Below are positions 9,845 to 21,312 of a DNA stretch of 64,000 bases, piece after piece. How positions within the stretch are numbered: position 1 is the stretch's first letter; the number at the start of each line of letters is the position of its first letter. The position numbers were made by a program, and so were the translations under genes. The DNA lies in contig NW_019211456.1 of the NCBI RefSeq assembly GCF_002443255.2, positions 13,228,229 through 13,292,228 of the forward strand. The letters run 5' to 3'. A model generated the notes under the pieces. It did no database searches and was not told the DNA's origin. It saw only the letters and a program-made list of their open reading frames with translations. This DNA comes from Varroa destructor (lineage: Eukaryota; Arthropoda; Arachnida; Mesostigmata; Varroidae).

Positions 9845-12800
9845 CGTATAAAACGTTGGAGTTATAGAGAATGTACTGTTTAAAAACGAATCGAAACATA
9901 CTTTTTCGTTCTCTGTCTTAACGAAGGTACGCAGTAACCCGTAGTTAGCCAACACGAGTAGCATAATTATATAAGAAGGAGGATTTTGATTAAGTTGGCC
10001 CTTGTAGCCATTAAATGAGATGCTAGTTATTAAGTTCGTATCATCTTAAAAAAAGCGTTCTCATCCCAACATAAACACCGTACTCAAAAGCATCATTTGT
10101 TTTCGAATAACAGCAGACATATATCGCTTATGAAGCACTCAGCCGTACGATTTGAAAAAGTGCGCCGTAACGCGCCAAATCATCGTCACATTATTGCGTG
10201 CGTCGCGATACGTATACATGTAGCTAAGCTACATCGTGGTGCTTTAACTGTAGCACAATATATTCAACATTAGTGTTTTTGCCTCTTACCAAAAATGAAC
10301 CCATACAAACTGTCCATGAAGCCTCGTGCGCATTGCTACTGGAGAGATGTAATATAATGCAAAGGATCTGATGATTGACAGATGTCCATATAACTCGAAT
10401 CGAGCGGAACTAACGGTAGCGGCTGCTCTTTTCGAAGCTTTCGATTGATCTTCGAGCATCGTAACAACGAAGTAACAGGCATTATCGAAACGCTCCTATT
10501 TCTTGGAAATAATGCAGTATTACTTAATTTGGAACTAAATTCGACATGAGCTGCCTCTGATAAATACAGGTTTGCAATTCGACAATTGCACCATGTAGGT
10601 CTAGATTTCTTAGACGTCTTCTGCTTGCTGCAGGTTTACAATTTTTTTCGTTCACGTTGTATGCATGATTCACCAGCATCAGTATCTTAATCAGTTCCCT
10701 TCTACTATTGTCCTTCAGTTTTAAGAGGCGCTCACTTTGTCGGGAGCAAGAATAATTCGATTCATTTGGGATACCCCACATTCAAAGGGTGTACATACGA
10801 AATCGTATGTGCTTCTGCTATCTTTGCGCGGTTATCATTTCGTAAATAAGAATTTGCTAACCTAAACATCTATATTCGCCAGGATAGGAAAAGCACTAAT
10901 AGTCCCCACCATAGAATACATGCAAGCCACTCACTATGCTTGCCATGTTAGAACACAGTTCACTCATATTTTTTGCTTGGCCTCACCTAACACCTTTTGT
11001 AGGGCGACTTTTACCATACATCTGGCGTTCATACTCAAATATATTGCAAAGACGCAGCCACTGAGCAATAAGCAGTTGCCAGCCATGGCACACTACAGGG
11101 TACCATATCATGCTAAACTAACTTGTACAAAAGTAGAACATCCGCCTTCTTCGCATACATAGGATCAAAGAATCTATTTAAAATCCACAGTTAATAAAAA
11201 AAAAAAAAAAAAAAAAAAAAACAGCTCGTAGTGATCCTAAAAACTGCGGTTCTTTTTTGCGACACACAACTCAAGGGAGTTAAAGCCGCGACTATTCACA
11301 TACTGCACTGTTCCAGATTGTAAAGAACTGTAATGACATCTTGTAATGCTGCCATGCTTGTAATGGCTATAATGTTTAACTCATTTTGTGCTTTTCGTTA
11401 GGCATCTCCAGCTTTTACAAACTAATTTGGAGAGGTAAACAATTCCGCAAGGTAGGTTCAGATAGTTCCAGTTCAAAGAAGCCAATTAGAAGCTGCCTTA
11501 TCAAGGAGCTAATATAGTGTCCACCTTATCAATTTAAATCGGTGTGCCATATGGTGTCTGCTTTGAAGTGGCGTACAGAAGAGCCCTAGATTATGTCTTT
11601 TCTAGATGAAACCTTGAGAGCAGGTAGATCTGACAAGGTGGAACCACGGGTTCTTGCCTGGGCTGTGATACTTGACCATTCATATCTGTATGTACTCTAT
11701 GCATTGAGGAATGGCCAGCAAGGCCACAAATACCTGTTGAATCACACAATAGTCTTTGCTAAATAGCGGAACTTAATTTCGTTTTCGTATTACCCTACGG
11801 AAACTGGTGGCCGCCCTCGCGCTCTTTCATCACCTAAAGCGGCCTTGAACCGCCTGAGGATACTGAGAAGGAAATCGGGTTTCCGGTTTTACGAAGATGT
11901 TCAGCTTTTCGGTATCCGATGGCAGCTGGCTATGCCGCAGTGATTTCCACTCTAAGACACCACTGAACCTCCCGCAGATCGCAGTCCTGTGAGTCGCCAA
12001 TTTCGACAAGGGGGGAAGTATGAAAGTCGAAGGATCTCAAGGCTCGACGTTTCTGCCCATTGCAGATCCTTTCTTTCTTGCTAAGGTAGTTATCGCTTTT
12101 TCCCTGCTGTTTCTTAATCCTGCCACCCAAGACCAGTATTGAGGGAATAAGTAGTACAGGCCGCACACCTTTTACCACCAACCAACCTCCTCTTCGCCGG
12201 TGGGACTTCCAAGACGACAAATTCACTCCTTTTTTTGCTCTTTTCGGTTGTAGATTTTTCCTATTTTCTACTTGGCCATTTTGAACCTAGCTATTTGCCA
12301 ACTTTAATTCACCGCGATATTTCATAACCTCTTACTAATATGCCCTACTTAAAAGCTTTCGAGATCAATGAAGGAGCCTCTTTGTCCCTTGTTGATCATA
12401 AACTGGTACTAAGTTGCTGTTACTGCTGCTTGTACTGCTTGACCTTCAGGATACTTTGTCGCCAGTGGTTTTTTCGTCAAGCCCTAGTTAGGCTTGGTAG
12501 TATTAGCGCAATTTGCAGAATTTTACCATTCGCCTGTATTGTATAACGCTGTCATTCGTTTCGGTCTGTCATTTCTGTGTTACTAAGATCTATACTTTTG
12601 ATCTACGCGAGATACTTCATGGCCTTTCAATCTCGCGTCTATTGCGATCCGTGTACGCTACACATCGCTTTGAAATCCTATGGCTAGGTTGGTTGGCCGT
12701 CCTGTTTTCTGCAGTGGTAACCAGAATCGATTTTTTGTTTTTTTTTTATGAGAAAAATAATGAATACCTCACCTTCAATATGTATATAAGACGTTTCTAT

Positions 12801-14170
12801 AAATGTTATAGCAGGTCTAGGATTCTCAGTAGTGAATTCTTTTTGGTCCCAAGGACATTCGTACTCTTGTTTTTCGATATAGGATTCTGTTCACTTATCG
12901 GTAAAATCTTGTGTCGCCAGCGTCAGTAATGTCAGCTGCTTGAAGCTGGTAATGCACGTTACGTCCCACTGACACCAGAAAATTATTAGCTTTAAGTACC
13001 ACTGGCTATAGATTGCTTCTTTTAAAAAGCTAAAACGCTTAAACGGCGGGTAGGTAAATACATCGAAGCACTTAAATAAGTCTAAACAGGCAATAGAAAA
13101 CGAACCACCAACTCCTCATCATGCATCGACTTCACCAGATGCTAATTTAGCGTAACCACGCTCTTCATTTGTAGTCTTCCATGAATGAATCTCTATGAGC
13201 GACAATTGTTGATACTCACGTATCGTTAAATGCAAATCTGTTCGGGGACGTAGCCCAACAGTAGTTACCATTCCAATACCTCAAGTCGCCACTGCCGAAC
13301 GAGTATGCAATAGTCATGTATAAGCAAAGAAGATTGCTCTGTTCAAAAGGAGGGCAGTTGTTAAAAATAGCAGCAGTAAAAGCATATATGAGAGAGACTA
13401 TATCTGAGGTACGATTTTCTGGAACGTCGAAGAGATAAATAGTTATTATATTCATATAGTTACGGTATATATTCGGTTCGTCGATTTCCTATTAAGAGAA
13501 CTGCTAGCGCCGCTGGACACTCGATTGGAACTCACTTCACCTGAGTTACCTGGCAGCAGATCCTGTCCACGGTAGCATAACAACTGCGTTATATGCCCCT
13601 GTGACCACTGCACTGACAGGCAGTTTTTAAATGAGGAAGCGCACGAGGATGAGCTTTCAACATATTGAAACAATCTTTCATGGAAGACAAGATAACACTG
13701 CAATGTGCACGCAAGTGTACCATATATATCTCTACGCGAAAACCAAATAACGTAGTAGTTTCCAAATCTCAGCCTATAGAGCATATTTAAGTCAAACGGC
13801 GTGCTGGGAGTTTACTAGATCTAATGCCAGCATCTAGTCTAATTTCGCGAACCGTTGATTTCGACCATTAAAAATACTACAAAATAAGCTATTAGCCAAA
13901 AACAAAACACAAGGTGAGCCAGCAGATATGAATTTATAGTAAGGATAGTTCTCCTTAAAGAAATCATAACGTCATCTCGACCTAGATGTCACTATCCACT
14001 AGTTATTCTACGTTATTATTATTATCCTGTATAGGTTTTCAGTTATCTTTTTTTTCTTACAAGTGTGCATTCACTTGTGGTACCGGTCTATCCAAAGCAG
14101 TAATCGTCCATTTTTTTCTTGCTCGTTTTTGTCGACGACTCCTGCTCCTTGCCTGCTTCTATCCTTACAG
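9845..14170. other. Low-density region downstream of the receptor
   Basis: No gene could be supported. The stretch holds a 26-base poly-A run at 11196 preceded by AATAAA, and small unrecognised open frames on both strands (for example minus 11930-12226, plus 12513-12929, minus 13452-13784). Short AG...GT-bounded open segments occur (for example 11402-11451) but are no better than chance. Confidence 0.4.
11193..11221 (+). repeat. AATAAA followed by a 26-base poly-A run
   Basis: AATAAA at 11193-11198 runs directly into uninterrupted A to 11221. This looks like the tail of a retroposed copy or of a non-LTR element. I found no target-site duplication by eye and no recognisable element upstream, so a simple A-run remains possible. 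Confidence 0.6.
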
Positions 14171-14452
14171 ATACCTCGTCGCGGCTCGATGACCTCCTTT
14201 GGGCCTTACTGTGTGAACACCGATGCCATCCTTTCACAGCCTAGTGTTGGCGCTGTTACTGCTGGAGGCGCCACGCGTTGTCTTTGTGCCCATCCTGCGC
14301 CAGCATCCCAACCGCCCATAACAGCCTACGCGTCACGCTACTTTCTGCAGAGCGACCGGGACCGAAGTATTTATCACAACCATAAGCACGGCCATCAGTG
14401 TCTCTGTTACCATTCCGTCTACAACCGGAACAGACGACAGGGCGCCATACAC
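14171..14452 (+). CDS. Candidate internal exon, His/Cys-rich product of unknown function
   Basis: The product is not recognised. A strong pyrimidine-rich tract and acceptor (TTCTATCCTTACAG) end at 14170, and a near-consensus donor CAC|GTAAGTAC begins at 14453. Between them 94 codons are open in phase 0 at both ends. The product starts IPRRGSMTSFGPYCVN, is rich in Ala, Pro and Ser in the middle, and ends with a His/Cys-rich stretch (NHKHGHQCLCYH) and RRQGAIH. No membrane helix or signal peptide is visible. Without splicing the frame runs to a TAA at 14507-14509. The phase would let it follow the open extension of the receptor's terminal exon, giving a longer receptor tail, but nothing else ties it to that gene. 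It could equally belong to a separate + strand gene. Confidence 0.38.
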
Positions 14453-14509
14453 GTAAGTACTATTTCCTCTCTGCAGCAGAGCCCTTACTCATTACCATTG
14501 TTTGAGTAA

Positions 14510-17475
14510 GACGGAAAATATCATACCCCCTATTCTACTTATCCCTAACCCGCGTTGCTCTTACAAAAAAAGAGAGGGCGCTTGTATGAGGGCTCGGCTG
14601 TGGACTGATCTTGGTCCAGATCCAGTCGACCACAAGGTGGCGAGAGATCAGCAAAAGGTTGGCCAAAACCACGGTTACCATCTCAGATTGACTGAGAATC
14701 CGTTAGAGTATGACACTTTAGACTCTTATCTGCTTGGACGCTCCTTCACGCTAGCTACTAGATAAAGCTATATGAATGGCCTGTCATTGTTAATCGATCC
14801 GTATAGCTATACAAAAATGTATACAATACCTTGTCTCGTGCTGATGGCCTGCACAGACGTTAAGTCGGAAAAAGAAATAAGCCATGTTGAAAAAGAAAAT
14901 TCAATAATCGTTTCATTGTAATTTAGCTTGTAACTGGTAGGTGAGTATATGAACCTCATACCCATAGCCAAAATACACTTTAGAAAAATAAGGTGCGTTT
15001 ACAAGAAAAACGAGAATTCGAATAACGGGCCTCGTTTTGTGTTACCAAACAATTCTAGAGCTATTGGCCAAATTTCAACCAAGTCAGCTAAGATTCAACA
15101 ATACAGCTGTAGGCTGATTAGTTTAACTGTGTGATGCCTCAAAAAAATTGTTCGAGCACGATAGATATGCAACGTACATTGTCTCTGTTCTCCGTTACTT
15201 TGTTGCATGGACAGCTAACCGCGAGACCACTGTGGCTGAAGCCCTTTGCATAGGTACGTGGGTCATTATTCTGCGGGTCGACATGTGCGGGTCTGCACAC
15301 CTTGCGTTTCCTTAACGGATCACACTGTGCATCACTTTACCACCTGCAATGTGTGAAAGTTGTGTTAAAAGAGATATTGTTCACCGTTGACCTTACCGGA
15401 ATACACTTCAACAGTTCTGCCAGGCGTGATCGCCTTTTGTCGCTCTTTTCCACTTCTTTTACCTGCTTAGAATCCCTTGAGAAAGTAAACTAGAGAAGCT
15501 GTGATTTAATTTCCGAAGCAACTCCATACGGTAGACTTGTTCCACTGTAATGATTTGTATTTTGGCTTAGCGAGATATCATGCGGCCACAAGGAAGAGCC
15601 GTCGAAGAGGCCGAAATTGCTTCAAAGCTTTGAATAGATAAGCTTCAAAAGATGGTGGGAACAAACGTGTAGGCAATGCCAACCTGGTGGATGGAAGACA
15701 TGCACTTAGAACCGCTGTCGCTGTCCTGGACGGAAGCTCTTCATGGGGAAACAGATCTCTCGTGCTTTCGCGGGGCATCAAGTAGATCAGACCTGGCAAT
15801 TGACAGCAACGTCGTCGTGCTACAGAGAAAGCCCAGACGTCATGTTGTTGTGACGTGCACTTCCTAAGCTATTTCTTAAGCAGCGGTGCCAAGCCTCCAT
15901 CCATCCATCCGTTTCGTCTTCTTCACACTATGGTGGACACTAGACGCAACACGAACGAACTTGGCGGTGTATATTCGTCCGATGGACTGTCTTCAAAATG
16001 CCGCGCCCGCTGCCATTTGTAATCTGCTATACATGGGTACCAGAAAGTCAAGTGCGCCTCCTTCCATCATGTCACTGTACATATCGCAGCAACCGCCTTT
16101 CCCTCACCTGCGTTTCTATACGCCAATGATCATTGCGTCAGTTGCAACAGATACAATAGGTACTATTTAGCTGAGAAAGCCTAATCGGGTACTTAACATT
16201 ACAGTTTGCTCTATAGCGACGTTAAATCAGGCCGGCAAGGGAAGCCGCCTTCCCGATGTTGCTAGACAGCGCACAATGTTATCTGACGCATGCGGTGTTT
16301 ATCTAAAAACAAATACGGGTCTAACATTACGTCGTTCATAATTACAAATGCCGCAACATCAGATATTACCTTACCGCTAGCTGCTATATATATATATATA
16401 TGATCAGCTGGTAAAGATACCACTGGTGTGTGTGTTTTATTACATGCGTTTTGATTTACCCATTAAGCTACCGTAGAAATTTCTATTATCATAGCACGAA
16501 TATATATTATATAATAGCATGAAGGTTTCTGGTATACGTTTCCGTACTCTAGACGGATGATTAACTATCTCTTCGTTATCCTATTTCGGTAATTGTACAA
16601 AATATATAGCAAGTAGAATGAATGTTAAAAAGCAGATGAACGATGTCATTTTAGATCATTTTGATGTCCGTAGTTAAATCATTGTTATTGCTCCTATAAA
16701 ATATCCTCTTCGAACTTTCAATTCCACCTGTGACAGATTTATACTATGTCCCGAATACCCACTGCATTTGAATTTGATTTACATTGATTTACTACAGTAC
16801 ATCTACGTGGCCCGTGCAATGGTGCGTGAACACGTTCCTATAACAGAAATCTAAAATCTGCTTTATTTATTTAGTAGGCGTATAAACGCATGTATCTTCC
16901 ATTTGACCGGCGTGAGCCTTAGGTGGCACGGATATGGTCTTCTTCCAAATTGCATATTATTTATCGAATTTTCATCGTCCCCGATCTTTGCTTCACTGTC
17001 GCAATCAAGCTAGCTTCAGCTGTATGAATATTGGTGGCCTGAAGGCCATTGAGTGCACAGGCTGTTCTGTTGTGAGATCATGCGTGCGCATGTACAAACA
17101 CCAGGGGCGCAGAGAAAAAGAACAAAGAACGCCATAAAGAGGCAAAAAGCACGGAAGAAACTCCATATCGTTTAACTGGTCAGATAGAACTTCATTCGTC
17201 TAGGACGGGCTGCTGTTAGTGACACGCCCTGCGCACATAGAGCATTGGAATCACGGTGAAACTTCTCGGGTAAAAACATTCCACCTGGTCACGTTATTGC
17301 CTTATCTGTTAGGTAGATCCGTGGACTAAGAAGAGACTAGACAACTCTGGACCAGGCTGGCTTGCGAGCGAGTGGACGATCTAATCGTTAGTTCATTGCG
17401 GACAAGGGGTTTGGGTTATCACTTGGTGCTTGCGTACTCGTCAGCCAGACTTGCTTTGCGACCCACCTTTGCCAG
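14510..17475. other. Non-coding or unrecognised stretch
   Basis: I see nothing firm. Two plus-strand frames read well after possible acceptors (15667-15867 after GTGTAG, phase 0, and 15886-16170), but neither has independent support. A (TA)n run lies at about 16384-16401. Confidence 0.35.
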
Positions 17476-17577
17476 TGTTCCGTGTGTCACGAACAAACGA
17501 ACATACATTAGTAAATGGTGCATGCATAGGGGAGGTGACTGATGGCGGGCCGGGTCAAGGGGCTCCCACAACTGCAG
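17476..17577 (+). CDS. Candidate internal exon, unknown product
   Basis: Both splice sites are good: acceptor CACCTTTGCCAG ending at 17475 and donor CTGCAG|GTAGGT at 17578. The 102-bp exon is open only in phase 1 at both ends; the other two frames contain stops. It would add 33 full codons plus a split codon, with FRVSRTNEHTLVNG followed by a Gly-rich part (GGPGQGAPTTA). No domain is recognised. A phase-1 symmetric exon can be skipped without shifting frame, as in modular extracellular proteins, but no such module is visible. Confidence 0.3.
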
Positions 17578-18876
17578 GTAGGTTAACAGACGTCAAGTAT
17601 ATATTAAGAATGAATTGTTAATTGGTAGGCGTCGAGTTGGCATGTGAATGTAATTAAAAACAAAAAAAAAAGGTTGTGAGGGAAGGTCATTGCAAAAAAA
17701 AGAAAACCGATATCATACATTTTTTGTCTTTTGTATGCGCATAAACGGAGCGCTATTAGACGATTAATCCGAATGAAAAAGAATATTAAACGGATCAAAT
17801 AGCGGAGCCCATATCATAGGGTATACAAGGCCCAGATTCTGTAAATAACGCACTCGAAGAAAAGAGCTAAATGGAAAGGAGACTGGTGATGATAGTTAGT
17901 AGTTCAACGAAGACAAAATGACCCAGGGAATACGAAACTATAGAAATATGATCCTTATTATCAGGTCCCAATGGCAAGGTTACCCGTATTTACTAAACTT
18001 CTGTTTAACTAAACAACAATTTGCCTCACGAGACATTTATTTTTAAACTCCCGGAGGTGTGATATTAAGTATACATTAATATATATACAATAATATATAT
18101 ATATATATATACAAATGCGTTTAACTAGTGGAAAGAATAACGTAATTGCAATAAATGCGATAAGTAAGATTTTATATTTACTTTGTAATGATTCTTGGTT
18201 TTTGTCCATTTTCTAATTATTATTTCCATTGCTACGTAAACTTTTCCGTGATGCCCTTCAAGTCCGTGGCATGAGTCCCTTACGTACAATACAGAGCGGC
18301 TTCAATCGTAAAGAAATGTTTCAATTTGGCGAACGGCGAGTCCAATGCGTTATCCTAGAAGCATAGACCAACATTTCCAACCATCCCCAATATCATGAAA
18401 AAGTAGCAAAGGGCAATATTAAGGAAAGGAATAGCATAGTTCCTGACCTTCTGTACCAGCAATCCCGGCCTGTGAAGTAGCTGGTATTTGAACACACAAT
18501 AAAGTAAGAAAAAGTTTAAATGTACGCCTTGCGTCAATCTTTCTACCACAATGCCCGTTTTTACACTTCGCTATACCTATTCGTTTTCAATTATGTAAAA
18601 ATGCTTTACTTGAGTGCAATATTCCTGTTTATACTTAGTAGCTCCTTAATTTCCGGGCCCAACTTTTTCTAATTACCTTTCATCATGAAACAGCTACCCC
18701 ACTCCCCCAGACGCACTACCGTGCAGAGACCAATATCGCCGATCATAAACTATACATAATCCGTTAAAGTACGATAACCATTTTATCGACCTGTTCGGAT
18801 TTTATCTTTGAGAAGCACAGCTTTTGTGTGTAGGTTCTGAAGTTAAAACAAAGAATAGACTAGTAGAGAGGAGAGA
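17578..18876. other. A/T-rich non-coding stretch
   Basis: It contains (TA)n tracts at about 18076-18111 and A-rich runs near 17660. No coding feature is supported. Confidence 0.4.
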
Positions 18877-19080
18877 CTACACTCCGACATAACCTTTTCC
18901 ATAATACTGCACCCACCATAATAGCTCGACCCCCTTTGTATCCAAGCCTTGTTCTCTCTTCGTCGCACTGTAACCTATTTCCTGATGGCTACCCTGGAGG
19001 TGCCTTGCTCGACAAGCCTTTTCCCAATCGTCTCTTGTCTTGAAGCAATGCACGCAAATTAAGCATTTTGTACCATTCAT
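18877..19080 (-). CDS. Small Cys/His-rich open frame, zinc-finger-like pattern
   Basis: This 67-codon minus-strand frame starts at a real ATG (19078-19080) and ends with TAG. Near the N-terminus it reads KCLICVHCFKTRDDW and continues to RHLQGSH, giving a C-x2-C-x2-C cluster followed by two histidines spaced H-x4-H, which resembles but does not match a classical C2H2 finger (the gap before the first His is 14 residues instead of 12). The rest is hydrophilic with a Trp-Trp pair (ELLWWVQYY). No neighbour exon is evident. It could be a fragment of a zinc-binding protein or transposase, or chance. Confidence 0.25.
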   Translation of the reverse strand: MNGTKCLICVHCFKTRDDWEKACRARHLQGSHQEIGYSATKREQGLDTKGVELLWWVQYYGKGYVGV

Positions 19081-20943
19081 AAGTTAAAAATTATGCTCAT
19101 ATTTGAACTACCTCTCTGTAACATGAATAGTTTCAAAATAAAAATCATTTGTAAAAACAGAGCGGCCTCTTAGTTTGTCAACTAATGTTGTCCGTTGATT
19201 TGAAACAAGCTCATGCCGCTAATTACAATGAATGATCGTATCATTCTTTATCTCCTATCTAAACGATGTAACCTCCTGGAGCCAATTAAGGCTCTTTTCA
19301 AACGCAACGCAAATAGGGGACCTGCAAGTGATGCTATTAATCTTATCAAATAAGATCACCATTAAACTGACCGCTCAGTTCGTGTCATAATATGAAGTCT
19401 ATACCCTCACTTACTTCAGTGGATTGTGCAATGATATAATAGGCCACCAAAACCCTAACAGAGCTCGAAGCTGTTTTCCTAACTTTCAAGTGTCTATAGG
19501 TCGAGCTAGACAGCAAGCGGATGTATAGGCAAACATTCAATACGTTTATGCTCGTAGATATACTGAGCTAAAAAAAGATGAAATAAAAATACTAATGTCC
19601 ATTACATGTGCAGGCATTTTCAATGATAAACTTCACCGGAATATAGCTGCAGTCTCATTGAATGAGAACTTGGTTGTCCTGATATGTACCAATACCTTCA
19701 AATGGCAAAAAAGGACGTAGACTGACCATCAGAGAATCTATTAACGTGCAGTTTAATATGAAATATGCGGGCGAACAGATTAAAAGTGGAATACGTTGTC
19801 TGAGAGATCCGATAGATACAGTGACCGTGAGTAAAGGCATTTCCGCAAGTTACTATTGAAAGGTTGAAATGTTAGTTTGTAAATGGTATTTAGTTTTTAT
19901 ATTTCAAGATGGCAACAAAGTTCTCTGGCAAATATGCATTATTCCAAAAAGCTTAGCGAGCTGCCAACTCGTCTCGTTGTGGGACTCCGGCCATAACCTA
20001 AACCGAATGTTATTAGTTCAGATCCAAAGCCAGCAGCTCGTGCAATATTTATCCAGAGTGTAAATGAACGCAACCTTTTTCGAAACAGATTTGTATTTTT
20101 CCAATTTTAAAAGCTCTCTTCTCAATCTAAACGATTCGTTTCAAATTGCCATTCTCGCGCACAGGCTTCAATGTCCTTATTTTCCTTCCTACAATCTTCA
20201 AAAGCACCGCTCTTCATTATTTAGACGGTTCTTTCATTCAGCAGCGTATCTACTAACGGTAATAGATTTTAATAAACTTCTAGCCCGTTTGCAAGCGGTC
20301 TTTAATTCGTCTTAAACAAATTTCACTGCCGCTTGCGAATAACTTCCCCATCGTTCAATATTCTATGCCTTAAAAGCCTTCGGACAAATCTGTTGATCAC
20401 ATAAAATCCATCTTTGGTCGGCCTTGAAAAGTGCATTTAACTTATCCCTATCCTCTCTGGTTGCCATCACAACGAAACAGTCGATTGATGGTACTGGATG
20501 CACCGAACAACGTCAAAATATCAAGCAAATAGGGTCTTTATAAAACCTTCTGGCTCAACATTAAGCGACTTACTAATGGAAATTCCCTATCTTGGACCCA
20601 GACGATTCAAACGATTTCTGAAGGCAAATGTTGGATGCTAGACCCTTGCTCCAATTACTTTCACGTACAATATCTATTTAAGTTATATGGTCGCAATCGT
20701 ACATATCATATATGGAACGCGCATCCAGCGCACCCTGGGCGTAGGCAAATATACACGGGGACCCGGCAGATGTCTGCTTCCTAGCTGCGCCACTTGAAGA
20801 CCAAGCGATCTCATTTCCGGCTCAACGGGTCATCGACGGTTGAAACAAAAGAACGAACGTCTTCAGTCTCCCTCAAGCTTGTTTGCTTTCCTTGTCAGAT
20901 TGGTTGATCTTTTTCTACTTTCAGCCAAAATTAGTAGTTTACA

Positions 20944-20976
20944 ATATATATATATGTGTGTGTGTCTGTGTGTATA
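20944..20976. repeat. Compound (TA)n/(TG)n microsatellite
   Basis: A TA run passes into TG repeats with one TC interruption. Confidence 0.85.
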
Positions 20977-21072
20977 GTAGAACTTAGATCTGGGCGCCGG
21001 TTGATTGGTCCTGTTACATCCTGAAGTCGGCAGCTGACGCTAGCCCGGCTGTTTTTAACGGAAAGGACGTGC

Positions 21073-21312
21073 ATGAGTGCAAAACGAATAGAGCGCTCTT
21101 TCACGTCCTCTATGACCACTGCAGTAGCTGCGAGACGACACAAACCGCATCTCTTTTTTACTGAATCGAAAGACGGACATTATTTTACCGAATGTCAACA
21201 ATTGTATACACTGGATTGCAGATACTGTAAAGCTAACAGGCTTTTGGCAGCCAAAAAGCTGTGCTTGGCCTGCCTGTCAAGACAAACGCTTGAAGTGACA
21301 CCATCGGCATGA
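21073..21312 (+). pseudogene. Probable BEL/Pao-like retrotransposon gag zinc-knuckle relic
   Basis: The 79-codon frame holds a pattern typical of the gag Cys/His region of BEL/Pao elements: GHYFTECQQL, then LDCRYCKANRLL, then KKLCLACLSRQT. In intact elements this region reads C-x2-C, a short gap, His, four residues, Cys, about 20 residues with a conserved Arg, and then L-C-x2-C-L. Here the first C-x2-C appears replaced by a Phe-containing stretch (HLFFTESKDGH), and the frame stops soon after the last cysteine pair, before the usual Gly-His. I saw no protease, reverse transcriptase, integrase or LTRs nearby, so it would be an isolated decayed fragment. The start codon shown is simply the first ATG in the frame. 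The assignment rests on motif recognition alone. Confidence 0.35.

Noticed and set aside
11820..12000. Exon-like segment after CACCTAAAG
   Set aside because: All three frames looked equally protein-like and no donor or homology distinguishes one.
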